Shown: positions 25,079-34,194 of the stretch, one piece after another
Numbering within the stretch: the first letter of the stretch is position 1
How the letters are laid out: the number at the start of each line of letters is the position of its first letter
NCBI GenBank assembly: GCA_023228225.1
Contig: JALOBO010000002.1
Span: forward strand, 61,434-125,433
Direction of reading: 5' to 3'
DNA: 64,000 nt
DNA from: Clostridia bacterium
GTDB taxonomy: Bacteria; Bacillota; Clostridia; Christensenellales; UBA1242
Notes under the pieces: model-generated
The model's input: the letters and a program-made list of their open reading frames with translations, nothing else
Databases searched by the model: none
What the model was told of the DNA's origin: nothing
Translations under genes and position numbers: made by a program

Positions 25079-26557
25079 ATGAAAGAAAATATAAATTTAA
25101 GTTTTGAACAATTAGAAAAAATCGCATTACAAACCGAAAATGTAAAAAAAACAAATTTAGATATACTTACCGCATACACGGGTAATAGAACTTCACGCTC
25201 ACCTAATGACCGATATATTGTTCAAAATATTTTAAACAAGAAGAGTATTAATTGGGGCGAATATAACCAGCCCATTTCAAAAGATAAAGCACAAGAAGTT
25301 AAAGGCATTATTGTTAAATATTTAATGGGCGTAGAACATTATATATTTGAAGGATTTATAGGTGCCGAAAAAGTAACAAAAAGTGTGCGTGTTTGCACAG
25401 ATAAAGCAACGCAAGCAATGTTTTGCGACATTATGCTAGAAAAGAAAAATAAAAATTTACAAAAATTCACCCCGTATATTAATGTGGTTTGTGCATCAAC
25501 ATTAAAACTTAATTATAAGGCATTAGATATTAACAGTGAAGCGATTATATTAATAGATTTGAAAGCGCGTTCGGTCTATATTGCAGGCACAGGCTATACT
25601 TGTGAAATTAAAAAATCAATTTTTGCAATATTAAATTACTATTTGCCAAAAAATGAAATACTTACAATGCACTGCTCGGCAAACTGTGACAATAATGGAA
25701 AAAATACTGCATTATTTTTTGGGCTTAGCGGTACAGGAAAAACTACATTGAGTACAAGCGATAGTCGCCGGTTAGTAGGTGATGATGAACATATTATGAC
25801 TGATAAAAATGTAATCAATATTGAAAATGGTTGCTATGCAAAATGTATAGGACTAAAACCAGAAAAGGAGCCTCAAATTTATAATGCAATAAAAAAAGGC
25901 GCTATGTTAGAAAATGTGCCTATTGTAGATGGAGTGCCCAAATTTTTGTCAGCAGAAATTACAGAAAACACGCGTGCCATCTATCCACTTAAAAATGTTC
26001 AGCGTTCTATGCCAAATAAAACCAGCGGACTACCAACTGACATTTTCTTTTTAAGTGCAGATGCCGAAGGCGTATTTCCACCAATATCAAAACTGGATAA
26101 AGAACAAATTGAATTTTATTTTTTATCTGGTTATACAAGTAAATTGGCAGGTACGGAAAATAATATTGTAACTCCACAAGCGGTATTTTCTGCTTGTTTT
26201 GGCGAGCCATTTATGCCACTAAAACCAAAAATTTACGTAAAAATTTTATTACAAAAAATAAAAAAACATAATATCAATGTTTACCTAGTTAATACTGGTT
26301 GGTACGGTGGACCATTTGGTATTGGTCAGCGTATTCCGCTTGCTTGCACTCGTTCACTTGTAGATGGTGCAATAAATGGAGATATAGATAAGGTAGAATA
26401 TATTAAAGAACCGTATTTTAATTTAAGTATTCCCAAAAGTTATAAAGAGTGGACAAGTTTGTTAAATCCAATTGATACTTGGAAAAATAGACAAGAGTAT
26501 ATAAAATCTGCCCAAAGAATAATGCAAAGTATAAAAGATAATTATAAAAAATATTAA
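25079..26557 (+). CDS. pckA: Phosphoenolpyruvate carboxykinase (ATP)
   Basis: 492 residues, somewhat shorter than typical (about 530). Converts oxaloacetate and ATP to PEP. TGNRTSRSPNDRYIV, FFGLSGTGKTTLST (P-loop near residue 214), LVGDDEH (metal site) and NTGWYGGPFGIGQRI are all diagnostic of the ATP form. TAGGATAATT precedes the ATG. Followed by a strong terminator. Confidence 0.96.
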   Translation: MKENINLSFEQLEKIALQTENVKKTNLDILTAYTGNRTSRSPNDRYIVQNILNKKSINWGEYNQPISKDKAQEVKGIIVKYLMGVEHYIFEGFIGAEKVTKSVRVCTDKATQAMFCDIMLEKKNKNLQKFTPYINVVCASTLKLNYKALDINSEAIILIDLKARSVYIAGTGYTCEIKKSIFAILNYYLPKNEILTMHCSANCDNNGKNTALFFGLSGTGKTTLSTSDSRRLVGDDEHIMTDKNVINIENGCYAKCIGLKPEKEPQIYNAIKKGAMLENVPIVDGVPKFLSAEITENTRAIYPLKNVQRSMPNKTSGLPTDIFFLSADAEGVFPPISKLDKEQIEFYFLSGYTSKLAGTENNIVTPQAVFSACFGEPFMPLKPKIYVKILLQKIKKHNINVYLVNTGWYGGPFGIGQRIPLACTRSLVDGAINGDIDKVEYIKEPYFNLSIPKSYKEWTSLLNPIDTWKNRQEYIKSAQRIMQSIKDNYKKY

Positions 26558-26565
26558 TTTTAACT

Positions 26566-26602
26566 AAACAAAAACAGTAACAAAAATTACTGTTTTTGTT
26601 TT
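26566..26602 (+). terminator. Terminator after pckA
   Basis: AAACAAAAACAGTAA pairs perfectly with TTACTGTTTTTGTTT around CAAAAA. Confidence 0.85.
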
Positions 26603-26748
26603 AGTACGCACATATTTAGCGACATTAGTTATATATTTATTATTGATATGCAAATTTTTGCATAATACTTTATATTAAGACAAAATTAGATTTTTATTTG
26701 TTTTGGTCTAATTAAAAAACAAAATATAATATATTTAGGAGGCTAACA

Positions 26749-27867
26749 GTGATAAAATATACAAAAAAAATTATTATATTATCACCCGCAAAAAATGCGT
26801 TTTCTCCCGCACGTGATGATGATTTAAAAGGCGTGTTAATTATAGAAAAAACTGCATTAACAATTAATGCAAGTTTAAGGCTCTATAATTTCACCGAGCA
26901 AACTGAGCATAAGTATATGCTTGCGATTACGGATAGTATAGGTAACAAATATAAAATAACCATTATTCCAAATACGAATTCAATATTTAATTTTAATCTT
27001 GATAAAAATATAAATTTAGATGGAAAACTTACCGCCGTATTTGTATCAGTTTTAGGTGATGCCGTTGAACCTTTAATATGGGGTAGTGCAGATAGTAATT
27101 CATCTCCCGAAAAAGATTTTGAAAAATTACTACAAGAATTTAAAACCGAAATTTCACAGGCAGAAAGTTCTTTTGCTACGCTTGGTACAGGTATTCAAAA
27201 AAATAAAATTGTAACAACTAATATTGCTCACCCTATATCAGTAGAGAATGATGAGTTTGATAGCCAAGAAGATATTGATAAAATAATAGATAATGAATTT
27301 GAAAAATATCCCAAAGATGATATTTTGTTTAGAGATTCTAAAAAATTAGAAGAAATAATATTTAGTGAGACAAAAGTCTGTGAAGCATCTGCAAAATGTG
27401 AAGAATGTATTTATAAAGAAAATTTTTACAACGGAGTAAAAATTACAGGCAAACAAGAACGAGATAAGCAGGCAAAAGAAAAATTTAAAGAAAAAGTAGA
27501 CACTCCAAACGAAAACAAAACAAATTTTTTTAATATTATATCACTACAAATAGATACATTATTTGAAAAATACCCGCCGGAAACTATTTTGCAAGAACTA
27601 TTACCAAATTCAAAATGGGTCAAAGTTGATTATGAAGGAAAAGGTGATTATTATGCAATAGGACTACTTTATCAAGAAGATAAAATAAAGTATATTGCTT
27701 ATGCTGTGCCAAGTGAAGTTGCCGGTAATCAACCTGATGAACTTAAAGGAATTTCTCAATGGTTTCCAATTAATGTAATGGAACCTAATGGTAAAGGTTA
27801 CTTTATTATGTATCAAGATGCTGATAGTGGTGATGGGGTTGCATTTAATTCGCCAGAGGCAAGTTAA
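26749..27867 (+). CDS. Conserved hypothetical protein with two-part layout
   Basis: 372 residues from a GTG with AGGAGG 7 bases upstream. Residues about 1-115 form a beta-rich domain beginning KIIILSPAKNAFSPARDDDLKG; then a long acidic linker with a Cys cluster (CEASAKCEECIY near residue 210) and a Lys/Glu helix; the last about 110 residues (IDTLFEKYPPETILQELLPNSKW, YYAIGLLYQEDKIKYIAYAVP, WFPINVMEPNGKGYFIMYQDA) are compact and look conserved. I have seen this C-terminal type in clostridial genomes but cannot name a function. Confidence 0.75.
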   Translation: MIKYTKKIIILSPAKNAFSPARDDDLKGVLIIEKTALTINASLRLYNFTEQTEHKYMLAITDSIGNKYKITIIPNTNSIFNFNLDKNINLDGKLTAVFVSVLGDAVEPLIWGSADSNSSPEKDFEKLLQEFKTEISQAESSFATLGTGIQKNKIVTTNIAHPISVENDEFDSQEDIDKIIDNEFEKYPKDDILFRDSKKLEEIIFSETKVCEASAKCEECIYKENFYNGVKITGKQERDKQAKEKFKEKVDTPNENKTNFFNIISLQIDTLFEKYPPETILQELLPNSKWVKVDYEGKGDYYAIGLLYQEDKIKYIAYAVPSEVAGNQPDELKGISQWFPINVMEPNGKGYFIMYQDADSGDGVAFNSPEAS

Positions 27868-27909
27868 ATGTAGAGAAGAGTGACTAGTTGCTAACGCCCC
27901 AAAATAATT

Positions 27910-28224
27910 TTATTCCCATAAATGAAAATTTGGTTTTGGGGCTATTTTATCATTAGGTTTAATAGCTGTTAATAACTTTTTTTGGTCGCTGATAAAATGC
28001 GTACTTTTTTTAGGAGTTACAAATTCCTCATCATTATCACATATTTTATTTTCTGTCAATGGTTCAGTTGGCTCGCCTGCTGAATTTTGATTTGTATTAT
28101 TTTCGGTATTGCTATTTTGTCCGAGCGTATTTAAAAGATCAGCAATAGCATTTTGCCCGCTGTTTTCGTCTGCGGTAGTTTTATTATTAAATTTAACAAA
28201 ATTATATGGACCAAATTTTTGCAT
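27910..28224 (-). CDS. Hypothetical Asn/Glu-rich protein
   Basis: 104 residues. ATG with GGAG about 10 bases upstream on the minus strand. Start MQKFGPYNFVKFNNK, then a low-complexity Asn/Thr/Glu middle, and a short basic end. No recognised domain; probably largely disordered. Convergent with the preceding gene. Possibly a small DNA- or spore-associated protein, but there is no direct sign of this. Confidence 0.5.
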   Translation of the reverse strand: MQKFGPYNFVKFNNKTTADENSGQNAIADLLNTLGQNSNTENNTNQNSAGEPTEPLTENKICDNDEEFVTPKKSTHFISDQKKLLTAIKPNDKIAPKPNFHLWE

Positions 28225-28378
28225 TTTCTTAAATTCTCCATTTTTTGATTAACATTACAATATATGCCGTATAATACAATGTTAGGAGTATAAAATAAAT
28301 ATAAAAATAATAATTAATTAGATATAATGATTTCTACAATAAGTCAAGTGGAATAAACAAACAAGCAGAATAAAATGT

Positions 28379-28407
28379 TTGACCTTTACAATAATTAGTG
28401 TTATATT
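28379..28407 (+). promoter_or_regulatory. Promoter for the DUF5050-like lipoprotein
   Basis: TTGACC (28379-28384), 17 bases, TATATT (28402-28407). Confidence 0.55.
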
Positions 28408-28452
28408 TATATAAGATTTTTTAAAAGTCAATAATTTTTTTTGGAGCTTTAA

Positions 28453-29898
28453 ATGAAATATAAACTTATTGCTATAATTTCTGTGTGTATAATGTGTATG
28501 GTTTCGCTATTTGGTTGTGGTAATAATCCGCTTTCAATAGGTCCTAATACTACCGATACCGTATACGGAAATGGGGGAATGGTCGTACAAAAAGGTGAAT
28601 ACCTTTATTATGTTAACGGCTATGTTTCTAACTTGGCTTTAACTTATTCTGATAATCGTAATGATAGCACTATTAATAGTGCAATATACCGCACTACGCT
28701 TAATGCTGATGGTTCAATTGATTATGATGATGATGGAAATATATTGAATACCTACCAAGTAGTATCAAAAGTTGCAGGATTTGAAAACACAGGGATATAT
28801 ATATTTGGCAATTATCTTTATTATGCAACTCCAAATAATCAACGCGATAAAGAGGGCGATTTAAGGACTGATCTGATAGATTTTTATAGAATAAAACTTG
28901 ATGGTTCTGATAACGAAAAAATATATACAAGTGGCGAATTTGAAAACATAGAATTTGCATTTTATAGTACTAGTGCCGGCATTACACTTGCAGTTTATGA
29001 AGGCGCAAATCTTGTTACTATAAATGTTGGTAAAAAAATTGGTTCACCCGTAACTCTTGCAACAAACGTCACTAGTGTTGCTTTTCCGGAATTAACTAAT
29101 TATAGAGCAAATGAAACGATAGATGATATCAATACTTATTTATACTATACGAGAGATATATTAGATTCTGACAATTTATCTGTTTCAAATGGTAATGTAG
29201 CAGTTAAAGCAAAGTTAGGAACAAACAGCCAAACAGTTTTATGTATTGATGGTTCAAACACCTATGATTTTATCACTGTTAAAAATTCTAGGCTTTACTA
29301 TACTCGTAAAAATAATGTAGAACAAATTGCCAAAATTTATGAAAGCAAAATGCTAACTAACAACCTTGTAAATGTTGATAATAATAATGTAACTCAACGC
29401 ACAAATTTAGAATATACAACAGTTGTTCCTATGCCCTATGCATCGGGCTCATATAGTGGTTTATTGGTTACAGATGCAGATGGTAATTTAAAGTATGTTA
29501 AAGATGAAAATGAAACCACAAATGGCAGAGGTACCGATATTACATTACTAGGTACGGATACAGATATAAAAGTGCTTGCTATTTCGGGCGGGTATATTGT
29601 TTATACCGATGCTGATGGATTATTTTATATGTCAGTCGATAATGCTGATGTTGTAATTAGTTTATTAGGCACAAATGATTCCGCAAAACTTTCTATTAAT
29701 GTTGCGGGTGATATTTGTGGGAGCACGGGACAATATTTTTACTTTTATAAAGAGGTTGTAGGCACATACGGTGATACCACGTATTATTTATTTAGAACAG
29801 ATTTATTTGATATTGACACCGAAGGTGCTAAACCATGCTATCTTGTAGGCGTTTATGAAGATGGCGATGAACCAATAGAAGAAGATGAAGAAGAATAA
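28453..29898 (+). CDS. Secreted lipoprotein, DUF5050-like beta-propeller
   Basis: 481 residues. Signal peptide with lipobox SLFGC (Cys22), so the protein should be lipid-anchored on the outer face of the membrane. Repeated blade-like segments of the form GEYLYYVNG, NYLYYATP, RLYYTRKNN, GYIVYTDADGLFYM are typical of DUF5050-type propellers. The C terminus is strongly acidic (EEDEEE). GGAG precedes the ATG. Ligand unknown; spo0A is next but under its own signals. Confidence 0.75.
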   Translation: MKYKLIAIISVCIMCMVSLFGCGNNPLSIGPNTTDTVYGNGGMVVQKGEYLYYVNGYVSNLALTYSDNRNDSTINSAIYRTTLNADGSIDYDDDGNILNTYQVVSKVAGFENTGIYIFGNYLYYATPNNQRDKEGDLRTDLIDFYRIKLDGSDNEKIYTSGEFENIEFAFYSTSAGITLAVYEGANLVTINVGKKIGSPVTLATNVTSVAFPELTNYRANETIDDINTYLYYTRDILDSDNLSVSNGNVAVKAKLGTNSQTVLCIDGSNTYDFITVKNSRLYYTRKNNVEQIAKIYESKMLTNNLVNVDNNNVTQRTNLEYTTVVPMPYASGSYSGLLVTDADGNLKYVKDENETTNGRGTDITLLGTDTDIKVLAISGGYIVYTDADGLFYMSVDNADVVISLLGTNDSAKLSINVAGDICGSTGQYFYFYKEVVGTYGDTTYYLFRTDLFDIDTEGAKPCYLVGVYEDGDEPIEEDEEE

Positions 29899-29948
29899 GT
29901 AAATTTAAAATAATTTAACAAAGGTTAGCAGTAGATTTATATTTTTAT

Positions 29949-29976
29949 TAAGATGGAACAACATCTGTCTTTTTTT
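29949..29976 (+). terminator. Terminator after the DUF5050-like gene
   Basis: AGATG GAACAA CATCT followed by GTC and a run of seven T. Confidence 0.65.
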
Positions 29977-30084
29977 GTGCATTAATTATACAAATCTTAT
30001 TTTGAGTATGTAATATTACAAAAACCCGCAGAATAAATCGTTTTTAGGCGGTATTTTTTGTATAATGGAAATAATCTAAACAAA

Positions 30085-30091
30085 TTCGACA
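30085..30091 (-). promoter_or_regulatory. 0A-box-like site upstream of spo0A
   Basis: TTCGACA, the complement of TGTCGAA, which is the canonical Spo0A-binding box. It lies about 145 bases before the spo0A ATG and suggests autoregulation as known in Bacillus. Confidence 0.5.
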
Positions 30092-30230
30092 AAATTATAA
30101 CACTAAGAACAAAAAAACTTATGATTATTTATTTAATTTAATTATAAGTGTTTGAAATCGCTAATTCACTGTGCTAACATTGTCATATGGCACACAAGTA
30201 AAGGTTAAATTTTTATCGGAGGGGAAAAAT

Positions 30231-31064
30231 ATGCAACCAGAACAGAAAGATGATATAAGATTATTAATAGTTGATGATAATCAACAAATATTAAAATCTA
30301 TGTCAGATTATTTTAAAAATCAGGAAAACATTGAAGTCGTGGGGGCGGTATCAGATGGACTTGAAGCATTAAATGCTATTAAGGAAAAAACACCAAATGT
30401 TATAATTATGGATATATTACTGCGTAATATTGATGGGTTTGCACTATTAGAACAAATTAGTGCTAGTACCGAGGAATATTATAAAAATTTAAAGATTATT
30501 ATATTAAGTTCGCTAAGTCAAGAAACTTTTATTAGTAAAGCATTATCGCTTGGAGTTTCGTATTATATGATGAAACCGTTTGATATGGACAATTTAAAAT
30601 CAAGATTATTAGATGTTTATAATTATTGTGGTAAGGCAACACCGGTTTATGAATTTGCCAATACACTTAATCGTTCGGCACGAGTAGATATTATGCAACC
30701 AAAAAATACGCGAAGTCGCGCACTTGAAGAAAAAATTAGTATGATATTTATGACAGTAGGCATTCCTGCACACATTAAAGGCTATCAGTTTTTGCGTGAA
30801 GCCATAAAAATGACAATAGACACGCCGGACATTATTAATTGCATTACAAAAAAACTTTATCCATCAATAGCAGACAAGTACGAAACCAGTGCAAGCAAAG
30901 TAGAACGAGCAATTAGGCACGCAATTGAAGTTGCTTGGAATAGAGGAAAAATAGAGAATATAAATGCTTTATTTGGAGTTAGAGTTTATGGCAGTAACGA
31001 TAAGCCAACAAATGGAGAGTTTATTGCACTAGTTGCTGATAAAATGCTTATAGAAGGGGCGTAA
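30231..31064 (+). CDS. spo0A: Sporulation master regulator Spo0A
   Basis: 277 residues. Response regulator that commits the cell to sporulation. The receiver domain has LLIVDDNQQ with the acidic pair at 15-16, phosphoacceptor Asp61 in VIIMDILL, and MKPFDMDNL with the conserved Lys. The C-terminal Spo0A DNA-binding domain (IGIPAHIKGYQFLREAI-like, then ASKVERAIRHAIEVAWNRG, the recognition helix) is complete. ATG 30231 follows GGAGGGG; the 20 codons upstream of it do not match the family. No spoIVB is adjacent, unlike many Clostridia. Confidence 0.97.
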   Translation: MQPEQKDDIRLLIVDDNQQILKSMSDYFKNQENIEVVGAVSDGLEALNAIKEKTPNVIIMDILLRNIDGFALLEQISASTEEYYKNLKIIILSSLSQETFISKALSLGVSYYMMKPFDMDNLKSRLLDVYNYCGKATPVYEFANTLNRSARVDIMQPKNTRSRALEEKISMIFMTVGIPAHIKGYQFLREAIKMTIDTPDIINCITKKLYPSIADKYETSASKVERAIRHAIEVAWNRGKIENINALFGVRVYGSNDKPTNGEFIALVADKMLIEGA

Positions 31065-31199
31065 ATTCAGTTTTACATAATATATGGACTTATTTATAAA
31101 AATATTGAACAAAATGGTTTACTTTTGTATAAATTATATCTATAATATAAATCGAAAATTACAATCTTCGCTTTATAACAATTTAACAGGAGTAAACCT

Positions 31200-31847
31200 A
31201 TGAGCAAAGTATTTAACTATATCAAATGCCCGCGTTGTGAACTCAATTATATTTTAAAGAAAGATAAATTTTGTGATGTCTGCAAAAAAGAAATGAAAGC
31301 GTTAGGAACTTCTAATAAAGATGATGAAGAACTTGAACTAGAAGTATGCCCTATATGTAAAATTAATTATATTCAACCTGGCGAAACCATGTGCGCAGAA
31401 TGTTTAAGCGAGAGTGATAGCCTTGAAGAAGAGGATATACCTAAACCTAAAAAGAAACGTATTGCAAGTGTAAAATCTAGTTTTGAAGAAGAGCCGGAAG
31501 AAGAACTTGAAGAAGAGCATATTGATGAAGTAGAAGATGAAAAATTTTTTGAAGGCGACGAAATTGATGAAGAACTAGAATTTATCACCGATGATTTAGA
31601 TGAAGAAACAATTGAGAGTGATGCCGAATCAGAACATGAGGTGGCGCTGGAATCCGAAGTTGATGATCAGGTTGAAACCGAAGAAGATGATAATTTAGAT
31701 AATATTGACTTTGATGATGAAGATTTAGATGATGATGACCCAGATGATGACGACTTAGATTATAATGAAGAAGATAATGAAGAAGATAATGAAGATGATG
31801 ATGAAGTTGAAAAAAATGTGCATCAAAAAATAAAAATTCTACATTAA
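31200..31847 (+). CDS. Zinc-ribbon protein with long acidic tail
   Basis: 215 residues. Two CxxC-type zinc ribbons: CPRC and CDVC in residues 9-29, CPIC and CAEC in residues 50-68. Everything after about residue 75 is an extremely Asp/Glu-rich tail, probably disordered. AACAGGAG precedes the ATG. Similar ribbon proteins occur in Clostridia. A role in nucleic acid or protein binding is possible but not shown. Confidence 0.75.
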   Translation: MSKVFNYIKCPRCELNYILKKDKFCDVCKKEMKALGTSNKDDEELELEVCPICKINYIQPGETMCAECLSESDSLEEEDIPKPKKKRIASVKSSFEEEPEEELEEEHIDEVEDEKFFEGDEIDEELEFITDDLDEETIESDAESEHEVALESEVDDQVETEEDDNLDNIDFDDEDLDDDDPDDDDLDYNEEDNEEDNEDDDEVEKNVHQKIKILH

Positions 31848-31905
31848 TCGCAACAAAACAATAAACTCGTAGTATAATAATATATGTTTACTAGGAGGAA
31901 GAATT

Positions 31906-32097
31906 ATGGCAACAAAACCCGATTTCTTTAATGACCCATATATAAAATTTGAAGATATGCCCGAAGATTATATGGAAAACATTGAAAGTACTGAAATTAT
32001 TAAAAATGAAACTTTCTCAGGCATTGAAATTGAAGATGAAGATATGTATAAGAATTGGAACAGAAAAGAATGTTCAATGGAAGAGGACAGAAGATAA
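31906..32097 (+). CDS. Small acidic hypothetical protein
   Basis: 63 residues with AGGAGG 7 bases before the ATG. Charged, with repeated Asp/Glu and no membrane segment or known motif. It is followed by a terminator, so the zinc-ribbon gene and this one may form a short unit. Confidence 0.6.
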   Translation: MATKPDFFNDPYIKFEDMPEDYMENIESTEIIKNETFSGIEIEDEDMYKNWNRKECSMEEDRR

Positions 32098-32118
32098 TTT
32101 TTTTAATTTTAAATAACT

Positions 32119-32146
32119 GTCTGCTCATATTTGGGGCAGGCTTTTT
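32119..32146 (+). terminator. Terminator before veg
   Basis: GTCTGCTC pairs with GGGCAGGC (two G-U pairs), then TTTTT. Confidence 0.65.
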
Positions 32147-32201
32147 GCATATTTATGGTAAAAATGTTAATAATATCTAATAAAGGATACTGGGTGGTAA
32201 A

Positions 32202-32447
32202 ATGCGTAAAGCGGGTTTAGATTTAGATATTGTAAAACAAAAAATAAATGAACTTAAAGGCAAAAATATTAAAATGCAAATAAATCAAGGACGAAAAAGA
32301 TATGTTAGATATACTGGTATAATTGAAAGCACATATCCTTGTGTATTTGTTGTACGCATAAATTCGCCTAGTTCTGTCGAAACTCTTTCTTATTCTTATT
32401 CTGATGTGTTATGTGGCGATGTTAAAATTGTAATTGATGCAACTTAA
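32202..32447 (+). CDS. veg: Veg protein
   Basis: 81 residues. Matches the Veg family (formerly DUF1021): VKQKINELKGKNIKM, NQGRKRYVRYTGIIESTYPCVFVV, SYSYSDVLCGDV. In Bacillus Veg is abundant and stimulates biofilm gene expression. Its position before a DUF3794/LysM gene is common in Clostridia. GGGTGG lies before the ATG. Confidence 0.92.
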   Translation: MRKAGLDLDIVKQKINELKGKNIKMQINQGRKRYVRYTGIIESTYPCVFVVRINSPSSVETLSYSYSDVLCGDVKIVIDAT

Positions 32448-32474
32448 ATTTTACTTTGTTTTATAAAATATTAG

Positions 32475-32503
32475 GCATATTTATAAATATCCCCCTATAC
32501 AAT
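32475..32503 (+). promoter_or_regulatory. Sigma-E-like promoter for the DUF3794/LysM gene
   Basis: GCATATT (32475-32481), 14 bases, TATACAAT (32496-32503). This matches the mother-cell sigma-E pattern (-35 ATATT-type, -10 CATACA-T) with the right spacing. The transcript would start near 32510. CCCCCTAT (32491-32498) is complementary to ATAGGGGG (32519-32526), which includes the ribosome binding site. Confidence 0.6.
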
Positions 32504-32534
32504 ATTAATGAGTATTTCATAGGGGGAGTATAAA

Positions 32535-34067
32535 ATGACGCTAGAAAAATTTTACAGCGAATTAGCACTGGATTCTTTAAAATTGGTTGGAACAGGGCAA
32601 ACGGCATTAGAATGCAAACTTCATGCAGAGGCAGGAAATGAGATTGCAAAAGTTCTGTCTGCTTCCGTACATGCACACATTTACAGTGTGGAATGTATGA
32701 TTGGAGAGGCTAGATACAGTGGCAAGGCAATATTTAAAGCGGTATACTGCACAGTAACTGGGCAAACCGTGTGTGTTGAGTATGTGGCCGAATTTGATGA
32801 TAAAATTTCCGATAAGCGCATTACACCCTCTGTTCGCGCTTATTCAAAGTGTAGCGTTGTGGATACCAATACCATAAGTGTTAGTCCTGATGAAATTAAA
32901 CTTGCCGCCGTTATTGAAGTTGAATTAGAAGGAATTCTTTCAGAACAAGTTAAATTTATTGAAAAAACTTCGCCTGATTTGATAACTAAATCAGAATTGT
33001 TAGAAATTTGCACTTTAAACAGTGGAACTAATAATACTTTTACAATAAATAGTGATATTGAAATTAAACATAATATATACTCTGTTATATCGGTAAGTGG
33101 CGAGGCTTTTGTTGAAAATACAGAAATATTTGACGGAGGCATAAGAGTGATTGGGAAAATATACTTAAAAGTATGCTACCTAGAAACTGTTGATTCCGTT
33201 GCAATGCAAAGCACAGAAACAGTTTTACAATATAACCAAGAAATTGAAGCGCCTAACATTACTTCCGAATGCTTTGTCGGTGCATTTGTTAAATTAGTTG
33301 AAAGCAAAATAACAGCCGCATTAGTTAGCGCCGAATCCGAAAGTTCCGTTAGTGTTGAATGCATTGTAAATTTAAACGCATTTGCTTATGAAACAAAAAA
33401 AATCTCAGTTATTTCTGATGCATTTTCTGTTACAAATAAACTAAACATGGATATTGAATCTTTTACAAATTTAAAATTTGAAGCATCAAAATATTGTGAG
33501 GAAAAAATTGAAGGCGAGATTACACTTGATGATACTTTACCGCTTGTGGATAAAGTCTTATTAGTTACTGGCACAAGTACGCAAATTGCTAATTCATATT
33601 GTAATGACGGAGGTTTTATAGTAGAGGGTATTGCTTATGCAAATGTTATATATTTTAACGAACAAAACAACTCTCAATATGCTGTGCAAATTGAATTACC
33701 TTTTTCAATAAAAGTAAATATGCCACAAATTACGGATAAATATATTATAAAATTAAGTGCGGGTATAAGTGATATTAATGCAAAAACTAAACGAGGAAAT
33801 CTTATTACCGTTGAAGCAGAACTAAAAATTAATGCATATTTTTTTACAGAAAACAGCAAGGCAGTATTAAAAGATATTTCAGAAGGCGATTTACTGCCAC
33901 TTAGCGAATATGCAATAGGAATATATATCGTGCGTAAAGGGCAAACTGTTTGGGACATTGCAAAATATGCTGGCATTAACCCTAATTTAATATACACGCA
34001 AAATCCGGATATTATTGAACCCTTGCAAGAAGGACAACGACTTAAAGTTTATAGACAATTAAGTTAA
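32535..34067 (+). CDS. DUF3794 and LysM-domain protein, spore-coat type
   Basis: 510 residues. Repeated beta domains of the DUF3794 type (each with segments such as EIDAPNIT-like, VKLVESKI, VEGIAYANVIYFNEQN) followed by a C-terminal LysM (YIVRKGQTVWDIAKYAGINPNLIYTQNP, residues about 462-506) that would bind peptidoglycan or cortex. Proteins of this layout in Clostridia are linked to the spore envelope (SpoVID/SafA-like roles). GGGGGAG precedes the ATG. A sigma-E-like promoter upstream supports mother-cell expression. Confidence 0.88.
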   Translation: MTLEKFYSELALDSLKLVGTGQTALECKLHAEAGNEIAKVLSASVHAHIYSVECMIGEARYSGKAIFKAVYCTVTGQTVCVEYVAEFDDKISDKRITPSVRAYSKCSVVDTNTISVSPDEIKLAAVIEVELEGILSEQVKFIEKTSPDLITKSELLEICTLNSGTNNTFTINSDIEIKHNIYSVISVSGEAFVENTEIFDGGIRVIGKIYLKVCYLETVDSVAMQSTETVLQYNQEIEAPNITSECFVGAFVKLVESKITAALVSAESESSVSVECIVNLNAFAYETKKISVISDAFSVTNKLNMDIESFTNLKFEASKYCEEKIEGEITLDDTLPLVDKVLLVTGTSTQIANSYCNDGGFIVEGIAYANVIYFNEQNNSQYAVQIELPFSIKVNMPQITDKYIIKLSAGISDINAKTKRGNLITVEAELKINAYFFTENSKAVLKDISEGDLLPLSEYAIGIYIVRKGQTVWDIAKYAGINPNLIYTQNPDIIEPLQEGQRLKVYRQLS

Positions 34068-34093
34068 TAATTTATTATGTAAATAATTAATTT

Positions 34094-34121
34094 AAAAAAA
34101 CTGCACCATTGCAGTTTTTTT
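34094..34121 (+). terminator. Terminator after the DUF3794/LysM gene
   Basis: AAAAAACTGC ACCATT GCAGTTTTTT. Confidence 0.85.
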
Positions 34122-34163
34122 ATATCTACAATTTAATTTTGCGTGTTTTAAATTTATTTAACT

Positions 34164-34172
34164 GGATATAAT
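34164..34172 (+). promoter_or_regulatory. Possible -10 element of the spoIIR promoter
   Basis: GGATATAAT, 22 bases before the ATG. It resembles a forespore sigma-F -10 (GG-rich start) and also contains the sigma-A TATAAT; no good -35 decides between them. Confidence 0.3.
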
Positions 34173-34194
34173 TACTTTATAAAAGGAGTTTTAT

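Larger units (their letters stand above)
29899..30230. other. Intergenic region before spo0A
   Basis: Contains a terminator hairpin AGATG/CATCT with a T-run (29951-29976), a second hairpin CCGC/GGCGG-like with T-run (about 30024-30059), a TATAAT at 30061-30066, a TTCGACA 0A-box-like site at 30085-30091, and the spo0A ribosome binding site GGAGGGG at 30218-30224. Confidence 0.6.
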
